64,000 nt of DNA from Thalassobaculum litoreum DSM 18839 (GTDB taxonomy: Bacteria > Pseudomonadota > Alphaproteobacteria > Thalassobaculales > Thalassobaculaceae). Where the stretch lies: NCBI RefSeq assembly GCF_900102465.1, contig NZ_FNBW01000003.1, positions 310,001 through 374,000 of the forward strand. Direction: 5' to 3'. A program made the translations under genes and the position numbers. This document shows, piece after piece, positions 28,602 to 40,140 of the stretch (position 1 is the stretch's first letter; the number at the start of each line of letters is the position of its first letter). Below the pieces are notes generated by a model. That model saw only the letters and a program-made list of their open reading frames with translations. It ran no database searches and was not told where the DNA came from.

Positions 28602-29491
28602 TGAACCGGACCCTAGCCGTCCTCGGCATCGTCGTCGTCATCATCGGCATCGTCCTGTCGCAGTCCTTCTTCATCGTCGACGAGACGGAGCAGGCGCTGG
28701 TCGTGCGGTTCGGTGAGCCGGTCCGCGAGATCCGCGAGCCGGGCCTGAACTTCAAAATCCCGGTGGCGGAAGACACGATCTATTACGAGCGCCGCGCGCT
28801 CGACGTCGATCCGCCGCGCCAGCAGGTCATCCTGTCGGACCAGAAGCGTCTCGATGTCGACAGCTACGCCCGCTACAAGATCATCGATCCGCTGCAGTTC
28901 TTCCGGGCCGTGCGGACCGAGCGGGAAGCCTCGTCGCGGCTCTCGGTTGTCATCAACTCCTCGCTGCGCCAGGTGCTGGGCAACAAGACTCTGATCGAGG
29001 TGCTGTCGGATCAGCGACCGCAGATCATGACCGACATCCGCGCCGAGGTGAACGAAAGCGCCAAGCGCTTCGGCATGGAGCTGATCGAGGTGCGCATCCG
29101 CCGGGCCGATTACCCGGACGCCACCAAGCAGAACATCTTCGACCGCATGACCTCCGAGCGTGAGCGCGAAGCCCGCGAGTTCCGCGCTCAGGGTAACGAG
29201 CAGGCGCAGAAGATCCGGGCCGATGCCGACAAGCAGCGCACGGTCATCGTCGCCGAGGCCCAGAAGGAAGCCGAGACCCTGCGTGGTGAAGGCGACGGCC
29301 AGGCGATCAAGATCTACGCCGATGCGTTCGGCCGCGATCCGGAGTTCTTCGCCTTCTACCGGTCGATGCAGGCCTACCGGACGATGGTCAATGACGGGGA
29401 CGGGGACACCACCATGGTGCTCTCGCCCGACAGCGACTTCTTCAAGTACTTCAACTCCATGACTGGCGGGGTCCCGGCCCCGGTCCAGTGA
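28601..29491 (+). CDS. hflC: FtsH protease modulator HflC
   Basis: Partner of HflK. 296 residues: N-terminal TM (LAVLGIVVVIIGIVLSQSFF), SPFH domain starting DETEQALVVRFGEPVREI, conserved LDVDPPRQQVILSDQKRLDVDSYARYKI and a coiled coil EREREAREFRAQGNEQAQKIRADADKQR. C-terminal FFAFYRSMQAYR and VLSPDSDFFKYF are diagnostic for HflC. Start overlaps the hflK stop. Confidence 0.97.
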   Translation: MNRTLAVLGIVVVIIGIVLSQSFFIVDETEQALVVRFGEPVREIREPGLNFKIPVAEDTIYYERRALDVDPPRQQVILSDQKRLDVDSYARYKIIDPLQFFRAVRTEREASSRLSVVINSSLRQVLGNKTLIEVLSDQRPQIMTDIRAEVNESAKRFGMELIEVRIRRADYPDATKQNIFDRMTSEREREAREFRAQGNEQAQKIRADADKQRTVIVAEAQKEAETLRGEGDGQAIKIYADAFGRDPEFFAFYRSMQAYRTMVNDGDGDTTMVLSPDSDFFKYFNSMTGGVPAPVQ

Positions 29492-29544
29492 TCGGGTCGC
29501 ATGGCCCGGCAGGCTGACACGGCAAGGCGGCGAGCGAGATCGTG

Positions 29545-29727
29545 ATGGATTTCCTCGCCGCTTTTGCGTTGGTGCTGGTGATCGAGGGTCTACTCTATGC
29601 CGCCGCGCCGGAGGCGATGCGTCGGGCGATGACGGTCATCTTGACGCAGCCGCCGGGCGCCATGCGCGTCGCCGGCCTGTGTGCGGCGATCAGCGGCATC
29701 CTTCTGCTCTGGCTCGTGCGCGGCTGA
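29545..29727 (+). CDS. DUF2065 family small membrane protein
   Basis: 60 residues with two TM helices (FLAAFALVLVIEGLLYAAAPEAM and MRVAGLCAAISGILLLWLVRG), matching the DUF2065 (YjeT-like) family. A GTG directly upstream (29542) is an alternative start. It lies 53 nt after hflC; in many proteobacteria this small gene sits beside hflKC, so a role in the same membrane complex is plausible but unproven. Confidence 0.87.
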   Translation: MDFLAAFALVLVIEGLLYAAAPEAMRRAMTVILTQPPGAMRVAGLCAAISGILLLWLVRG

Positions 29728-29903
29728 TCGCCGGAATGTGACTGTCGCCGCAATCGGGCCACACCTTACGTATACGAAAGTCTTCCGGCGGGACCGGCCG
29801 GCCGTTGACTGTGGTCGGCGACAGCCCACCTGTTGTGCGGTGGGGCGATAGTCGCGATGCTGTCTTCCGAAGCCGGTTCGAGAAGAGAGGGATAAGACAA
29901 GAT

Positions 29904-31433
29904 ATGGGCCTGAAGACCTCTGCCACCGCAGTGCGCACCTTAACGGAAGACGGTCGGTCGCAAGCCGCCGCCAATCTGTATCGGATGGCACTCGCGGCTG
30001 CACTGGCGACCATGCTGGCCTTCGGCATGGCGCTGTCAAACCCGGTGCATGCGAAAGCGCCGCCCGAGAGTTTCGCCGACCTTGCCGAGCGGCTGCTGCC
30101 CGCCGTGGTGAACATCGCCACGACGCAGACGGTCGATTCGTCGCGCATGCCGGACATGCCGCAGTTCCCGCCGGGCTCGCCGTTCGAGGAGTTCTTCAAG
30201 GACTTCTTCGAGCGCAATCAGGGCCAGCGGCCCTCGCGTCCGCGCTCGGCCCAGTCCCTGGGCTCCGGCTTCATCATCGACGCCAGCGGCATCGTGGTCA
30301 CCAACAACCACGTCATCGCCGATGCCGACGAGATCAAGGTCCGCCTGCAGGACGACACCGAGTACGAGGCGACCCTGATCGGCAAGGATCCGAAGACCGA
30401 TGTCGCCGTGCTGTCGATCAATCCGGGCGACCGGGAACTGCCGTTCGTCGAGTTCGGCGAGTCCGGCTCGCTGCGCGTCGGTGACTGGGTCGTCGCCATC
30501 GGCAACCCGTTCGGCCTGGGCGGTACGGTGACCGCCGGCATCGTCTCGGCCCGCGGCCGCGATATCGGCCAGGGTCCGTATGACGACTTCCTGCAGACCG
30601 ACGCCTCGATCAACCGCGGCAATTCCGGCGGCCCGCTGTTCAACCTGGAAGGCCAGGTGGTGGGCATCAACACCGCCATCTTCTCGCAGACCGGCGGTTC
30701 CGTCGGCATCGGCTTCGCCATCGCCTCCGATCTGGCGATCGGCGTGGTCGACCAGCTGCGCGAGTTCGGCCGCACCCGCCGCGGCTGGCTCGGCGTGCGG
30801 ATCCAGCAGGTCAGCCCCGACATCGCCGACAGCCTCGGGCTCGATACCGCCCGCGGCGCCCTGGTTGCCGATGTGACGCCGGACGGTCCGGCCGAGGCGG
30901 CCGGGATCCAGCCGGGAGACATCATCACCGGGTTCAACGGCGAGCCGGTTGACGAGATGCGCACCCTGCCGCGCATCGTCGCCGAAACCCGGGTCGGCCG
31001 CGAGGTACCGGTCGAGGTCTGGCGCGACGGTGCCGCGATCACCGTGACCGCCACCCTCGGTGAGCTGGAGCAGGCGGAAGAGGCGCGGATGCTGACCACG
31101 TCGGCAACGCCCGGACCGACCGAAGAAGGCCGCGTGGACTCTCTTGGCCTCGGTCTCGCCACGCTGACGCCCCAATTGCGTGAGCAATATGGCATCACGG
31201 AAGAGGTCGAAGGCGTTGTCGTCACCGAGGTGGACGACACCGTTGACGCTGCCGACAAGGGCCTGCGTGAAGGCGACGTGATCGTCGAAGTCGCCCAGGA
31301 CGAGGTCCGTTCGCTCGAGGATGTGCGCCGTCTCGTAGAAGATCATCGCACCAATGGGAAGAAAACCATCCTTCTTCTGGTCAATAGACAGGGGGAGCAG
31401 AGATTTATCCCGCTCCGGATCGACAAGGGCTGA
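29904..31433 (+). CDS. degP: Do-family periplasmic serine protease/chaperone (DegP/HtrA)
   Basis: Degrades or refolds damaged envelope proteins. 509 residues from ATG 29904 with GAGAGGG upstream; N-terminal export signal is unusually long and ends near PVHAKA. Catalytic triad: His136 (NNHVIADADE), Asp166 (PKTDVAVLSI), Ser241 (NRGNSGGPLFN). Two PDZ domains follow (RRGWLGVRIQQVSPDIADSLGL; VEGVVVTEVDDTVDAADKGLREGDVIVEV). A Q-linker-like FFKDFFERNQGQRPSRPRSAQ replaces the LA loop. It sits after hflKC, forming a membrane-protein quality-control neighbourhood. Confidence 0.96.
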   Translation: MGLKTSATAVRTLTEDGRSQAAANLYRMALAAALATMLAFGMALSNPVHAKAPPESFADLAERLLPAVVNIATTQTVDSSRMPDMPQFPPGSPFEEFFKDFFERNQGQRPSRPRSAQSLGSGFIIDASGIVVTNNHVIADADEIKVRLQDDTEYEATLIGKDPKTDVAVLSINPGDRELPFVEFGESGSLRVGDWVVAIGNPFGLGGTVTAGIVSARGRDIGQGPYDDFLQTDASINRGNSGGPLFNLEGQVVGINTAIFSQTGGSVGIGFAIASDLAIGVVDQLREFGRTRRGWLGVRIQQVSPDIADSLGLDTARGALVADVTPDGPAEAAGIQPGDIITGFNGEPVDEMRTLPRIVAETRVGREVPVEVWRDGAAITVTATLGELEQAEEARMLTTSATPGPTEEGRVDSLGLGLATLTPQLREQYGITEEVEGVVVTEVDDTVDAADKGLREGDVIVEVAQDEVRSLEDVRRLVEDHRTNGKKTILLLVNRQGEQRFIPLRIDKG

Positions 31434-31473
31434 TCCCCCCGCCCCCCAGGCCCTTTTCGCGGAGTGAGGAGGC

Positions 31474-31500
31474 GGCGCCGGTTCCTAAGGAACCGGCGCC
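31474..31500 (+). terminator. Hairpin after degP
   Basis: Perfect 12-bp stem GGCGCCGGTTCC (31474-31485) / GGAACCGGCGCC (31489-31500), loop TAA, 40 nt after the degP stop. No immediate T-run follows (GTTCCTGCG), so termination strength is uncertain. Confidence 0.6.
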
Positions 31501-31590
31501 GTTCCTGCGTTCGGGGGTCGGCTCTTAAATTTTCCTCATCACTTGAAGAAAATCCCTCACACATACAGGGGAATCGGCTAGGCTGCGTTC

Positions 31591-32058
31591 ATGCGGTACA
31601 GCCTCCCCCTCCTGATCGTCGTAAGCGCCGCCATCCTCGGTGTCGGAACCCTGTACGGCATGCCGCACTGGGGCCTGGAGGACGGACGTCTGAACGCCTC
31701 CAAGGCCCATGCCATGGCGACGCGCGGCGAGATCCGCATCATCGATGTCCGCGCCGAGCGCGAGTGGCGGGAGACCGGTCTGGCCGAGGGCGCGGTCGGC
31801 GCCAGCATCCATAATCCGCGGGGCCGCGACGGCTTCATCGCCGCCGCCCTGGTGGCGGTCAACGGCGACAGGGATCGGCCGATCGCCACCATCGCGGAGA
31901 CCGGCGTGCGCTCGACCAGGGCCAGGGCGTGGCTGGTGGCGGCAGGTTTCACCGAGGTCTACGACATCAAGGAAGGCATGTTCGGCCGCTATGACGAGAC
32001 GGGCGTGGCGCCCGGCTGGCTGAACCGGGGCCTGCCGGTGGTCAGCTACCCGAACTGA
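31591..32058 (+). CDS. Rhodanese-like domain protein lacking the catalytic cysteine
   Basis: 155 residues with an N-terminal signal anchor (SLPLLIVVSAAILGVGTLYG) and a single rhodanese domain: EIRIIDVRAEREWRETGLAEGAVGASIHNP, ARAWLVAAGFTEVYDIKEGMFG. The active-site loop, normally C-x-x-G-x-R-S, reads AETGVRS, so the sulfur-carrying Cys is Ala. It is exported or membrane-anchored and probably non-catalytic, perhaps binding a partner. It stands alone between degP and the convergent serB gene, 6 nt from serB's end. Confidence 0.86.
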   Translation: MRYSLPLLIVVSAAILGVGTLYGMPHWGLEDGRLNASKAHAMATRGEIRIIDVRAEREWRETGLAEGAVGASIHNPRGRDGFIAAALVAVNGDRDRPIATIAETGVRSTRARAWLVAAGFTEVYDIKEGMFGRYDETGVAPGWLNRGLPVVSYPN

Positions 32059-32064
32059 GGCCGT

Positions 32065-32970
32065 TCATCCCGCGACGGACCCTGTCGCGAAGTCGGATAC
32101 CTTGTACCCCTGCAGATAGAGCAGCCCGCGCAGATCCGCGTGTTCGATGCGGAAGCCGGCCGCGTCGCGCACCGCCGGCTTCGCCTGGAACGCCACCCCC
32201 ATGCCGGCGGCGCCGAGCATGGCCAGGTCGTTCGCGCCGTCGCCGACGGCGAGCGCCGCATCCAGGGCCAGCCCATGGGCGGCGCACAGCTCCTTCAGCG
32301 TCGCCAGCTTGGCGTCGCGCCCCAGGATCGGCTCGCCCACCGTGCCGGCCAGGACGCCGTCGGCCACATGCAGAACGTTCGAGCGGTCCTCGTCGAAACC
32401 GATCCGCTGCCGGATCGCGCCGGTCATCGGCTTGAACCCGCCCGAGACCAGGGCGCAGTAGGCCCCGGCCGCCTTCATCGTCGCCACCAGAACGTCGGCG
32501 CCCGGGGTGAGCTGCAGCCCGTCCACCACGGTGTCGATGGTCGCCGCCGGCAGGCCTTTGAGCATCCCGACCCGCTCCCTCAGCGCGCCCTCGAAATCCA
32601 GCTCGCCGCGCATGGCCCGGGCGGTGATCGCCGCGATCTTGTCGCGGATGCCCGCGTATTCGGCCAGCTCGTCCAGGGATTCGCCGACGATGATGGTGCT
32701 GTCCATGTCGGCGATCAGCAGCCGCTTGCGCCGTCCCGCCGCGGGCCCGCCATTGACGTCCACCGGCGCGTCTTCGAGCCCGACGCGCACCCGCGCGAGG
32801 CACTCGACCGGCCGCTCGGCGTCGAAGGGGATGTCGGCGGCCTCGCCCGGCGCCAGCCATGTCGGATCGCCGATCCGGGCGCCGGCCTCGGCCAGCAGCC
32901 GGGCGGCGGTGGCGAGCGTGTCGGCGGCGAGCGCGCCTGGGGCGGCGCAGAGTGTCAGAACCTGTTGCAT
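32065..32970 (-). CDS. serB: Phosphoserine phosphatase
   Basis: Last step of serine biosynthesis, HAD superfamily. 301 residues from ATG 32970 (MQQVLTLCAAPG). An N-terminal ACT-like part (~1-75) precedes the HAD core: nucleophile motif IADMDSTIIVGES, CALVSGGFKPM (motif II), GRDAKLATLKEL with the motif III Lys and AVGDGANDLAMLGAAGMGVAF (motif IV). It diverges from miaA with only 29 nt between starts, so promoters must overlap. Confidence 0.95.
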   Translation of the reverse strand: MQQVLTLCAAPGALAADTLATAARLLAEAGARIGDPTWLAPGEAADIPFDAERPVECLARVRVGLEDAPVDVNGGPAAGRRKRLLIADMDSTIIVGESLDELAEYAGIRDKIAAITARAMRGELDFEGALRERVGMLKGLPAATIDTVVDGLQLTPGADVLVATMKAAGAYCALVSGGFKPMTGAIRQRIGFDEDRSNVLHVADGVLAGTVGEPILGRDAKLATLKELCAAHGLALDAALAVGDGANDLAMLGAAGMGVAFQAKPAVRDAAGFRIEHADLRGLLYLQGYKVSDFATGSVAG

Positions 32971-32999
32971 GCAGCGCACTTATCGCGTAGCGGCGAGCC

Positions 33000-33977
33000 A
33001 TGTCCAGCGCCGACCCGCCTCCGACCCCGCCTCTGGGGCAGAAAACCGTGCTCGTCATCGCCGGGCCGACCGCCAGCGGCAAGACCGCCCTGGCCCTGGA
33101 GCTGGCCGCGGCGCTCGGCGGCGTGGTCATCAACGCCGACAGCATGCAGGTCTATCGCGAGCTGCGGATCCTGACCGACCGGCCGCCGCCGGAGGACGAG
33201 GCGCGGGTGCCGCACCGGCTGTTCGGCGTGCTGCCCGCCGCCCGGCGCGGGTCTGCCGCCTGGTGGCGCGACGCGGCCTCGGCCGAGATAGACGCGGTGC
33301 TTTCCGACGGGCGGGTGCCGATCCTGTGCGGCGGTACCGGGCTGTATCTGAACGCCCTGATGCAGGGTATCGCCGAGGTGCCGCCGGTGCCGGCCGAGGC
33401 GGTCGAGGAGGCCGTCACCCGCTACGCCCGGCTCGGCGGCGACGCCTTCCGGGAGGAGGTCCGAGCCCTCGACCCGGTGCTCGGCGTGCGGCTGGAGCCG
33501 GGGGATTCCCAGCGGCTGCAGCGCGCCTGGGCGGTGGCGACCGCGACCGGCAGGCCGCTCTCCGACTGGCAGGCGCAGCCGACCGGCGGACGCGACGATC
33601 TGACCTTCTGCCGCGTGCTGCTGTTCCCGCCCCGCCCGGTTTCGGCCGAGGCGGTGGAGGTCCGATTCAGAAAAATGATCGAGGAGGGGGCCGTGGAGGA
33701 GGTGCGGCGGCTCGCTGCAATGGGTCTCGATCCTTCGCTGCCGGCCATGCGGGCGATCGGCGTTCCTCAACTGATTGATTATATTGAAGGGAAGCGCGAT
33801 CTGGATGCGGCTGTGGACGCCTCGGTGATCGCCACGCGGCAATATGCCAAGCGCCAGCGGACCTGGTTCCGTCATCAATTCCTGTCCGATATCCGATTGG
33901 ACGCGCAATTTTCGAAAAGCGGTTTTGAGAAAATCTTTTCGGAAATTCGCAGCTTCGTGTTGACGCCCAAATTGTGA
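33000..33977 (+). CDS. miaA: tRNA dimethylallyltransferase
   Basis: Adds dimethylallyl to A37 of UNN-reading tRNAs. 325 residues. P-loop IAGPTASGKTALALELA, NADSMQVYRELRILTDRP, GVLPAARRGSAAWWRD, LCGGTGLYLNALMQGI and C-terminal AIGVPQLIDYIEG followed by TRQYAKRQRTWFRHQF are all diagnostic. Near the 3' end codon use becomes A/T-rich (TTTTCGAAAAGCGG), a shift also seen in the DUF2336 gene. A terminator lies 20 nt after the stop. Confidence 0.96.
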   Translation: MSSADPPPTPPLGQKTVLVIAGPTASGKTALALELAAALGGVVINADSMQVYRELRILTDRPPPEDEARVPHRLFGVLPAARRGSAAWWRDAASAEIDAVLSDGRVPILCGGTGLYLNALMQGIAEVPPVPAEAVEEAVTRYARLGGDAFREEVRALDPVLGVRLEPGDSQRLQRAWAVATATGRPLSDWQAQPTGGRDDLTFCRVLLFPPRPVSAEAVEVRFRKMIEEGAVEEVRRLAAMGLDPSLPAMRAIGVPQLIDYIEGKRDLDAAVDASVIATRQYAKRQRTWFRHQFLSDIRLDAQFSKSGFEKIFSEIRSFVLTPKL

Positions 33978-33997
33978 ACGACTAGGTTCCGGCCGGC

Positions 33998-34028
33998 CGG
34001 CGCGGGAGGTTTCCGCGCCGGTCGTGTC
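33998..34028 (+). terminator. Intrinsic terminator after miaA
   Basis: 9-bp stem CCGGCGCGG (33998-34006) / CCGCGCCGG (34014-34022), 7-nt loop, then TCGTGTCTTT. A second small stem (GGCGCCC/GGGCGCC, 34051-34074) precedes ilvB and might be part of its leader. Confidence 0.65.
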
Positions 34029-34108
34029 TTTATCAACCTTGATCCTCTCTGGCGCCCCTCAGGAACCGGGCGCCGACAGCGAGATCGCAACAAAGAAGGA
34101 GCGGAACG

Positions 34109-35920
34109 GTGGCTGATACCCGCAAGACGTCCTCCCGTACCCCGTCGTCTCCCCAGGCGGCTAAACCCGAAATCATGTCGGGCGCCGCTGTTGTACTCCG
34201 CGCGCTCAAGGATCAGGGTGTAGAGGTCGTATTCGGGTACCCCGGCGGGGCGGTACTTCCGATCTACGACGAGATCTTCAAGCAGAACGCCATCCGGCAC
34301 ATCCTGGTGCGCCACGAACAGGCGGCGGTGCACGCGGCCGAGGGCTATGCCCGGTCGACCGGCAAGGTCGGCTGCGTGCTGGTGACCTCCGGCCCGGGCG
34401 CGACCAACGCGGTGACCGGCCTGACCGACGCGCTGATGGACTCGATCCCGATCGTGTGCCTGACCGGCCAGGTGCCGACCCACCTGATCGGCAACGACGC
34501 CTTCCAGGAAGCCGACACCACCGGCATCACCCGGCCCTGCACCAAGCATAACTATCTGGTGAAGGACCCGGAGAAGCTGGCGGACGTCATGCACGAGGCG
34601 TTCTACGTCGCGCGCAGCGGCCGGCCGGGCCCGGTGGTGGTCGATCTGCCGAAGGACATCCAGTTCGCCGACTGCCCGTACACCAACGCCAAGGACAAGG
34701 AGCCGAAGAGCTACCGTCCGCAGGTGAAGGGCGACGACAGCGCCATCGAGAAGGCGGTCGAGCTGATCGCCAAGGCGAAGCGGCCGATCTTCTACGGCGG
34801 CGGCGGTCTGATCAACGCCGGCCCGAAGGCGTCCAAGCTGTTCGGCGAGCTGGTGCGCAAGACCGGCTATCCGGCCACCCTGACCCTGATGGGCCTGGGC
34901 GCCTACCCGTCCTCGGACAAGCAGTTCCTGGGCATGCTCGGGATGCACGGCACCTACGAAGCCAACCTGGCGATGCATGACTGCGACGTCATGATCTGCA
35001 TCGGCGCGCGTTTCGACGACCGGGTGACCGGCACGATTTCCGGCTTCTCGCCGGACTCCAAGAAGATCCACGTCGATATCGACCCGTCCTCGATCAACAA
35101 GAACGTGGCGGTCGATGTGCCGATCGTCGGCGACGCGGCGACCGTGCTGGAGCAGATGCTGGCGGTGTGGAAGGCCAAGGCCTACAAGCCCGACGCCAAG
35201 GCGCTGGCCTCCTGGTGGCGGCAGATCGACGGCTGGCGGGCGCGCAAGTGCCTGGCATTCACCCCGGGCACCAAGGACATCAAGCCGCAGCAGGCGATCC
35301 AGCGGCTGTTCGAGAAGACCCGCGACATGGACTGCTACATCACCACCGAGGTCGGTCAGCACCAGATGTGGGCCGCCCAGTATTACGGCTTCGACGAGCC
35401 GAACCGCTGGATGACCTCGGGCGGGCTCGGCACCATGGGCTACGGCTTCCCGTCGGCGATGGGCGTGCAGATCGCCCATCCCGAGGCGCTGGTGATCGAC
35501 ATCTCCGGCGAGGCCAGCTTCATGATGAACATGCAGGAGCTGTCGACGATGCGGCAGTACAACCTGCCGGTCAAAGCGTTCATCATCAACAACCAGTGGA
35601 TGGGCATGGTCCGCCAGTGGCAGGAGCTGATCCACGGCAAGCGTTACTCGGAGAGCTATTCCGAGGCCCTGCCGGACTTCGTCAAGCTGGCGGAGGCCTT
35701 CGGCGGCGTCGGCCTGCGGGCGACCGAGGCGAGCCAGCTCGACGACGTCATCGACGAGATGATCGCCTCGCCGCACCCGGTTCTGGTCGATGTGTGCGTG
35801 ACCAAGGAAGAGAACTGCTTCCCGATGATCCCGTCGGGCCGGGCGCATAACGAGATGATCCTCAGCCCGAGCGATCAGGAGCAGCAGACCGTGACCGACA
35901 AGGGCATGGCCCTCGTATGA
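34109..35920 (+). CDS. ilvB: Acetolactate synthase, large catalytic subunit
   Basis: ThDP-dependent condensation of pyruvate in valine, leucine and isoleucine synthesis. 603 residues, GTG start 7 nt after AAGGAG. Motifs: [16 protein letters not shown], the catalytic-Glu segment [55 protein letters not shown], ThDP-Mg motif [18 protein letters not shown] and [12 protein letters not shown]. The first ~20 residues are a Ser/Lys/Pro-rich extension typical of alphaproteobacteria. ilvN follows after 120 nt. Confidence 0.96.
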   Translation: MADTRKTSSRTPSSPQAAKPEIMSGAAVVLRALKDQGVEVVFGYPGGAVLPIYDEIFKQNAIRHILVRHEQAAVHAAEGYARSTGKVGCVLVTSGPGATNAVTGLTDALMDSIPIVCLTGQVPTHLIGNDAFQEADTTGITRPCTKHNYLVKDPEKLADVMHEAFYVARSGRPGPVVVDLPKDIQFADCPYTNAKDKEPKSYRPQVKGDDSAIEKAVELIAKAKRPIFYGGGGLINAGPKASKLFGELVRKTGYPATLTLMGLGAYPSSDKQFLGMLGMHGTYEANLAMHDCDVMICIGARFDDRVTGTISGFSPDSKKIHVDIDPSSINKNVAVDVPIVGDAATVLEQMLAVWKAKAYKPDAKALASWWRQIDGWRARKCLAFTPGTKDIKPQQAIQRLFEKTRDMDCYITTEVGQHQMWAAQYYGFDEPNRWMTSGGLGTMGYGFPSAMGVQIAHPEALVIDISGEASFMMNMQELSTMRQYNLPVKAFIINNQWMGMVRQWQELIHGKRYSESYSEALPDFVKLAEAFGGVGLRATEASQLDDVIDEMIASPHPVLVDVCVTKEENCFPMIPSGRAHNEMILSPSDQEQQTVTDKGMALV

Positions 35921-36040
35921 CGGCGTGCGGCCGCCGGGGCTTCCCGGCGGCTGCCCCGCCCGCCGTCCCCGCCATTCCCTTTCCGGGCGCCGGCTCCGGC
36001 ATGAACCGCCGAGCCCCCGCCCGTCTTTCGGAGATCCGAC

Positions 36041-36607
36041 GTGACACCCAATGATCAACCGAGCGCCCGGCATACCATCGCCGTGCTGGTGGCCAATGAG
36101 CCGGGCGTGCTGGCCCGCGTCATCGGCCTGTTTTCCGGCCGCGGCTACAACATCGAGAGCCTGACCGTATCCGAGGTGGACGAGGTCAACGCCCGCTCGC
36201 GCATCACCATCGTCACCTCCGGCACGCCGATGGTGATCGAACAGATCAAGGCGCAGCTCGCCCGTCTGGTCCCGGTCTACGACGTCCACGACCTGACCAT
36301 GGAAGGCCCGCATGTGGGCCGCGAGATGGCGCTGGTGAAGATCCGCAACGGCGGAGACAAGCGGATCGAGGCCCTGCGCATCGCCGACACCTTCCGTGCC
36401 CGGGCCATCGACAGCACCTTGGGCAGCTTCGTGTTCGAGCTGACCGGCGATACCGGCAAGATCGACGCCTTCATCGACCTGATGATCTCGCTGGGCGAGG
36501 TGGAGGTGTCGCGTACCGGCGTCGTCGCCATCGCCCGGGGCGAGCACGTGCACATGCCGCTGGTCCGTAAGGCCAAGCGGAAGGCGAAGAAAGCCGCCGA
36601 CGACTGA
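36041..36607 (+). CDS. ilvN: Acetolactate synthase, small regulatory subunit
   Basis: Regulatory subunit mediating valine feedback. 188 residues; GTG start with GGAG upstream. N-terminal ACT domain HTIAVLVANEPGVLARVIGLFSGRGYNIESLTVSEVDE with the valine-site residues (N and G around GVLARV and GYNIESL), then a second ACT-like part (FVFELTGDTGKIDAFIDLMISLG) and a basic C-terminal tail KAKRKAKKAADD. The upstream 120-nt gap contains no gene. Operon with ilvB and probably ilvC. Confidence 0.95.
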   Translation: MTPNDQPSARHTIAVLVANEPGVLARVIGLFSGRGYNIESLTVSEVDEVNARSRITIVTSGTPMVIEQIKAQLARLVPVYDVHDLTMEGPHVGREMALVKIRNGGDKRIEALRIADTFRARAIDSTLGSFVFELTGDTGKIDAFIDLMISLGEVEVSRTGVVAIARGEHVHMPLVRKAKRKAKKAADD

Positions 36608-36692
36608 CTCAAGAAACGACCAGCCATCTGGACTCGGCGGCGGCCGCCCAGCTAAACCGTCGCCGGATCCATGGAAAATATCGAAAACCTGA

Positions 36693-37748
<1,056 letters not shown>

Positions 37749-37771
37749 TCGTCGGTTATTTGATTAACGGA

Positions 37772-37807
37772 CGGGCGGGTCGGCCGGTGCTGACCTGCCC
37801 GTTTCGC
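37772..37807 (+). terminator. Terminator of the ilv operon
   Basis: Imperfect stem ACGGGC-g-GGTC (37772-37782) / GACC-t-GCCCGT (37793-37803) followed by TTTCG. The 369-nt ilvC-mreB gap otherwise holds the promoter noted next; no further gene was seen in it. Confidence 0.6.
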
Positions 37808-37880
37808 GTTCGGAACAATGCCCACCGTCGATCCGCCGGATTCGTCCGCGACTCTTTAACGAATCGCGGTGAAGAGCGCT

Positions 37881-37909
37881 TTGTAACTGTCTGCGAATCC
37901 TGATATTGT
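37881..37909 (+). promoter_or_regulatory. Possible promoter of the mre operon
   Basis: TTGTAA at 37881-37886 and TATTGT at 37904-37909 with a 17-nt spacer, about 200 nt before mreB. Each hexamer matches consensus at 4/6. The long leader (37910-38117) shows no reading frame with coding character. Confidence 0.35.
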
Positions 37910-38111
37910 CATCGACGTAGCGTATCGGAGCAGCGCAAAGCGGTGGGGGCGGCGCAGCCAGGCTGTTTATAAGGCCGAAGCGTCGACACGCGGAATACGA
38001 GCCGGGCCGGAAGGCCGTCCAGGTGATCAGCCAGGGACGGCGGCCCAGACGGGATTCGATCGGCCAGTCCCATGGGAGACATGGACCGGGCCGCAACATC
38101 GACGGGACTGA

Positions 38112-39161
<1,050 letters not shown>

Positions 39162-39219
39162 CATCCACGCCGTGCAGGCGCATTCGAAACTCCGTCTACC
39201 CGTGAGGTGACCGGCGATC

Positions 39220-40140
39220 ATGGCGAAGCGACCCGGATCGTTCAGCAGCGTGGCACAACCCGTGCGTTCACTGTGGAGCCGGTTCGCCTTCGCCACGCTG
39301 ATCATTGCCGCCTTCGCGCTCATGCTGCTGGGCAAGGCGGACGTCCTGCTGGTGGATCGGACGCGCGTGGTGGTGCTGGACGCGCTGGCGCCGGTGATCG
39401 AGGTGGCGGCGCGCCCGGCCGAGGCCGTGACCGACCTGATGAACAATGTCCGCGACCTGCGCTACCTGCGGGCCGAGAACGCCCGGCTGGCCGTGGAGAA
39501 CGACCGGCTGGACCGCTGGCAGCATGTCGCCCGCCGGCTTGAGGCGGAGAACCGGGCGCTGCGGGCGCTGACCAACTTCGTGCCGCCGAAGGAGATCGAT
39601 TTCGTCAGCGCGCGGGTGATCGCCGATGGCGGCGGCGCCTTCGTGCGCAGCGTCATGATCACCGCCGGCCGCAAGGACGGTCTCGCCCTCGGCAACGCCG
39701 CGGTCAGCGGCGAGGGGCTGGTCGGCGGTATCGTCGAGGTCGGCGAGGCCTACAGCCGGGTCCTGCTGATCACCGACCTGAACTCGCAGATCCCGATCGT
39801 GATCGAGCGGACCCGCGACCCGGGCGTGCTGGCCGGCGACAACACTCGCTCGCCCCGCATCGTCTATCTGCCGCAGAACGCCCAGGTCCTGCCCGGCGAC
39901 CGGATCGTCACCTCCGGCCATGGCGGCGTGTTCCCGCCGGGTCTGGCGGTCGGCATGGTGACCACGATCACCGACGGCTCGATCCGGGTGACGCCCTTCG
40001 TCGACTGGGAGCGGCTGGAATACGTGCGCATCCTGAAGACCGGCTCCGACGGCGTGGTCCAGCCCGAGAGCGCCCATCTGCCGCCGTTCTCCGTCATGGG
40101 TCCGGAGACCGCGCCCCGCTCCGGCGGGACGAAACAATGA
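39220..40140 (+). CDS. mreC: Rod shape-determining protein MreC
   Basis: Bitopic periplasmic scaffold of the elongasome. 306 residues: TM at ~22-42 (LIIAAFALMLLGKADVLLV), coiled coil (RDLRYLRAENARLAVENDRLDRWQHVARRLEAENRALR), then the beta-barrel part with VISGEGLVGGIVEVGEAYSRVLLITDLNSQIPI-type motifs (AVSGEGLVGGIVEVGE) and a flexible tail. Its TGA overlaps the mreD start (ATGATG), indicating coupling. Confidence 0.95.
   Translation: MAKRPGSFSSVAQPVRSLWSRFAFATLIIAAFALMLLGKADVLLVDRTRVVVLDALAPVIEVAARPAEAVTDLMNNVRDLRYLRAENARLAVENDRLDRWQHVARRLEAENRALRALTNFVPPKEIDFVSARVIADGGGAFVRSVMITAGRKDGLALGNAAVSGEGLVGGIVEVGEAYSRVLLITDLNSQIPIVIERTRDPGVLAGDNTRSPRIVYLPQNAQVLPGDRIVTSGHGGVFPPGLAVGMVTTITDGSIRVTPFVDWERLEYVRILKTGSDGVVQPESAHLPPFSVMGPETAPRSGGTKQ

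Noticed and set aside
34029-34108. Possible attenuator or leader peptide before ilvB
   Set aside because: One small stem is present, but no leader frame rich in Leu/Ile/Val codons and no alternative terminator pairing could be traced.
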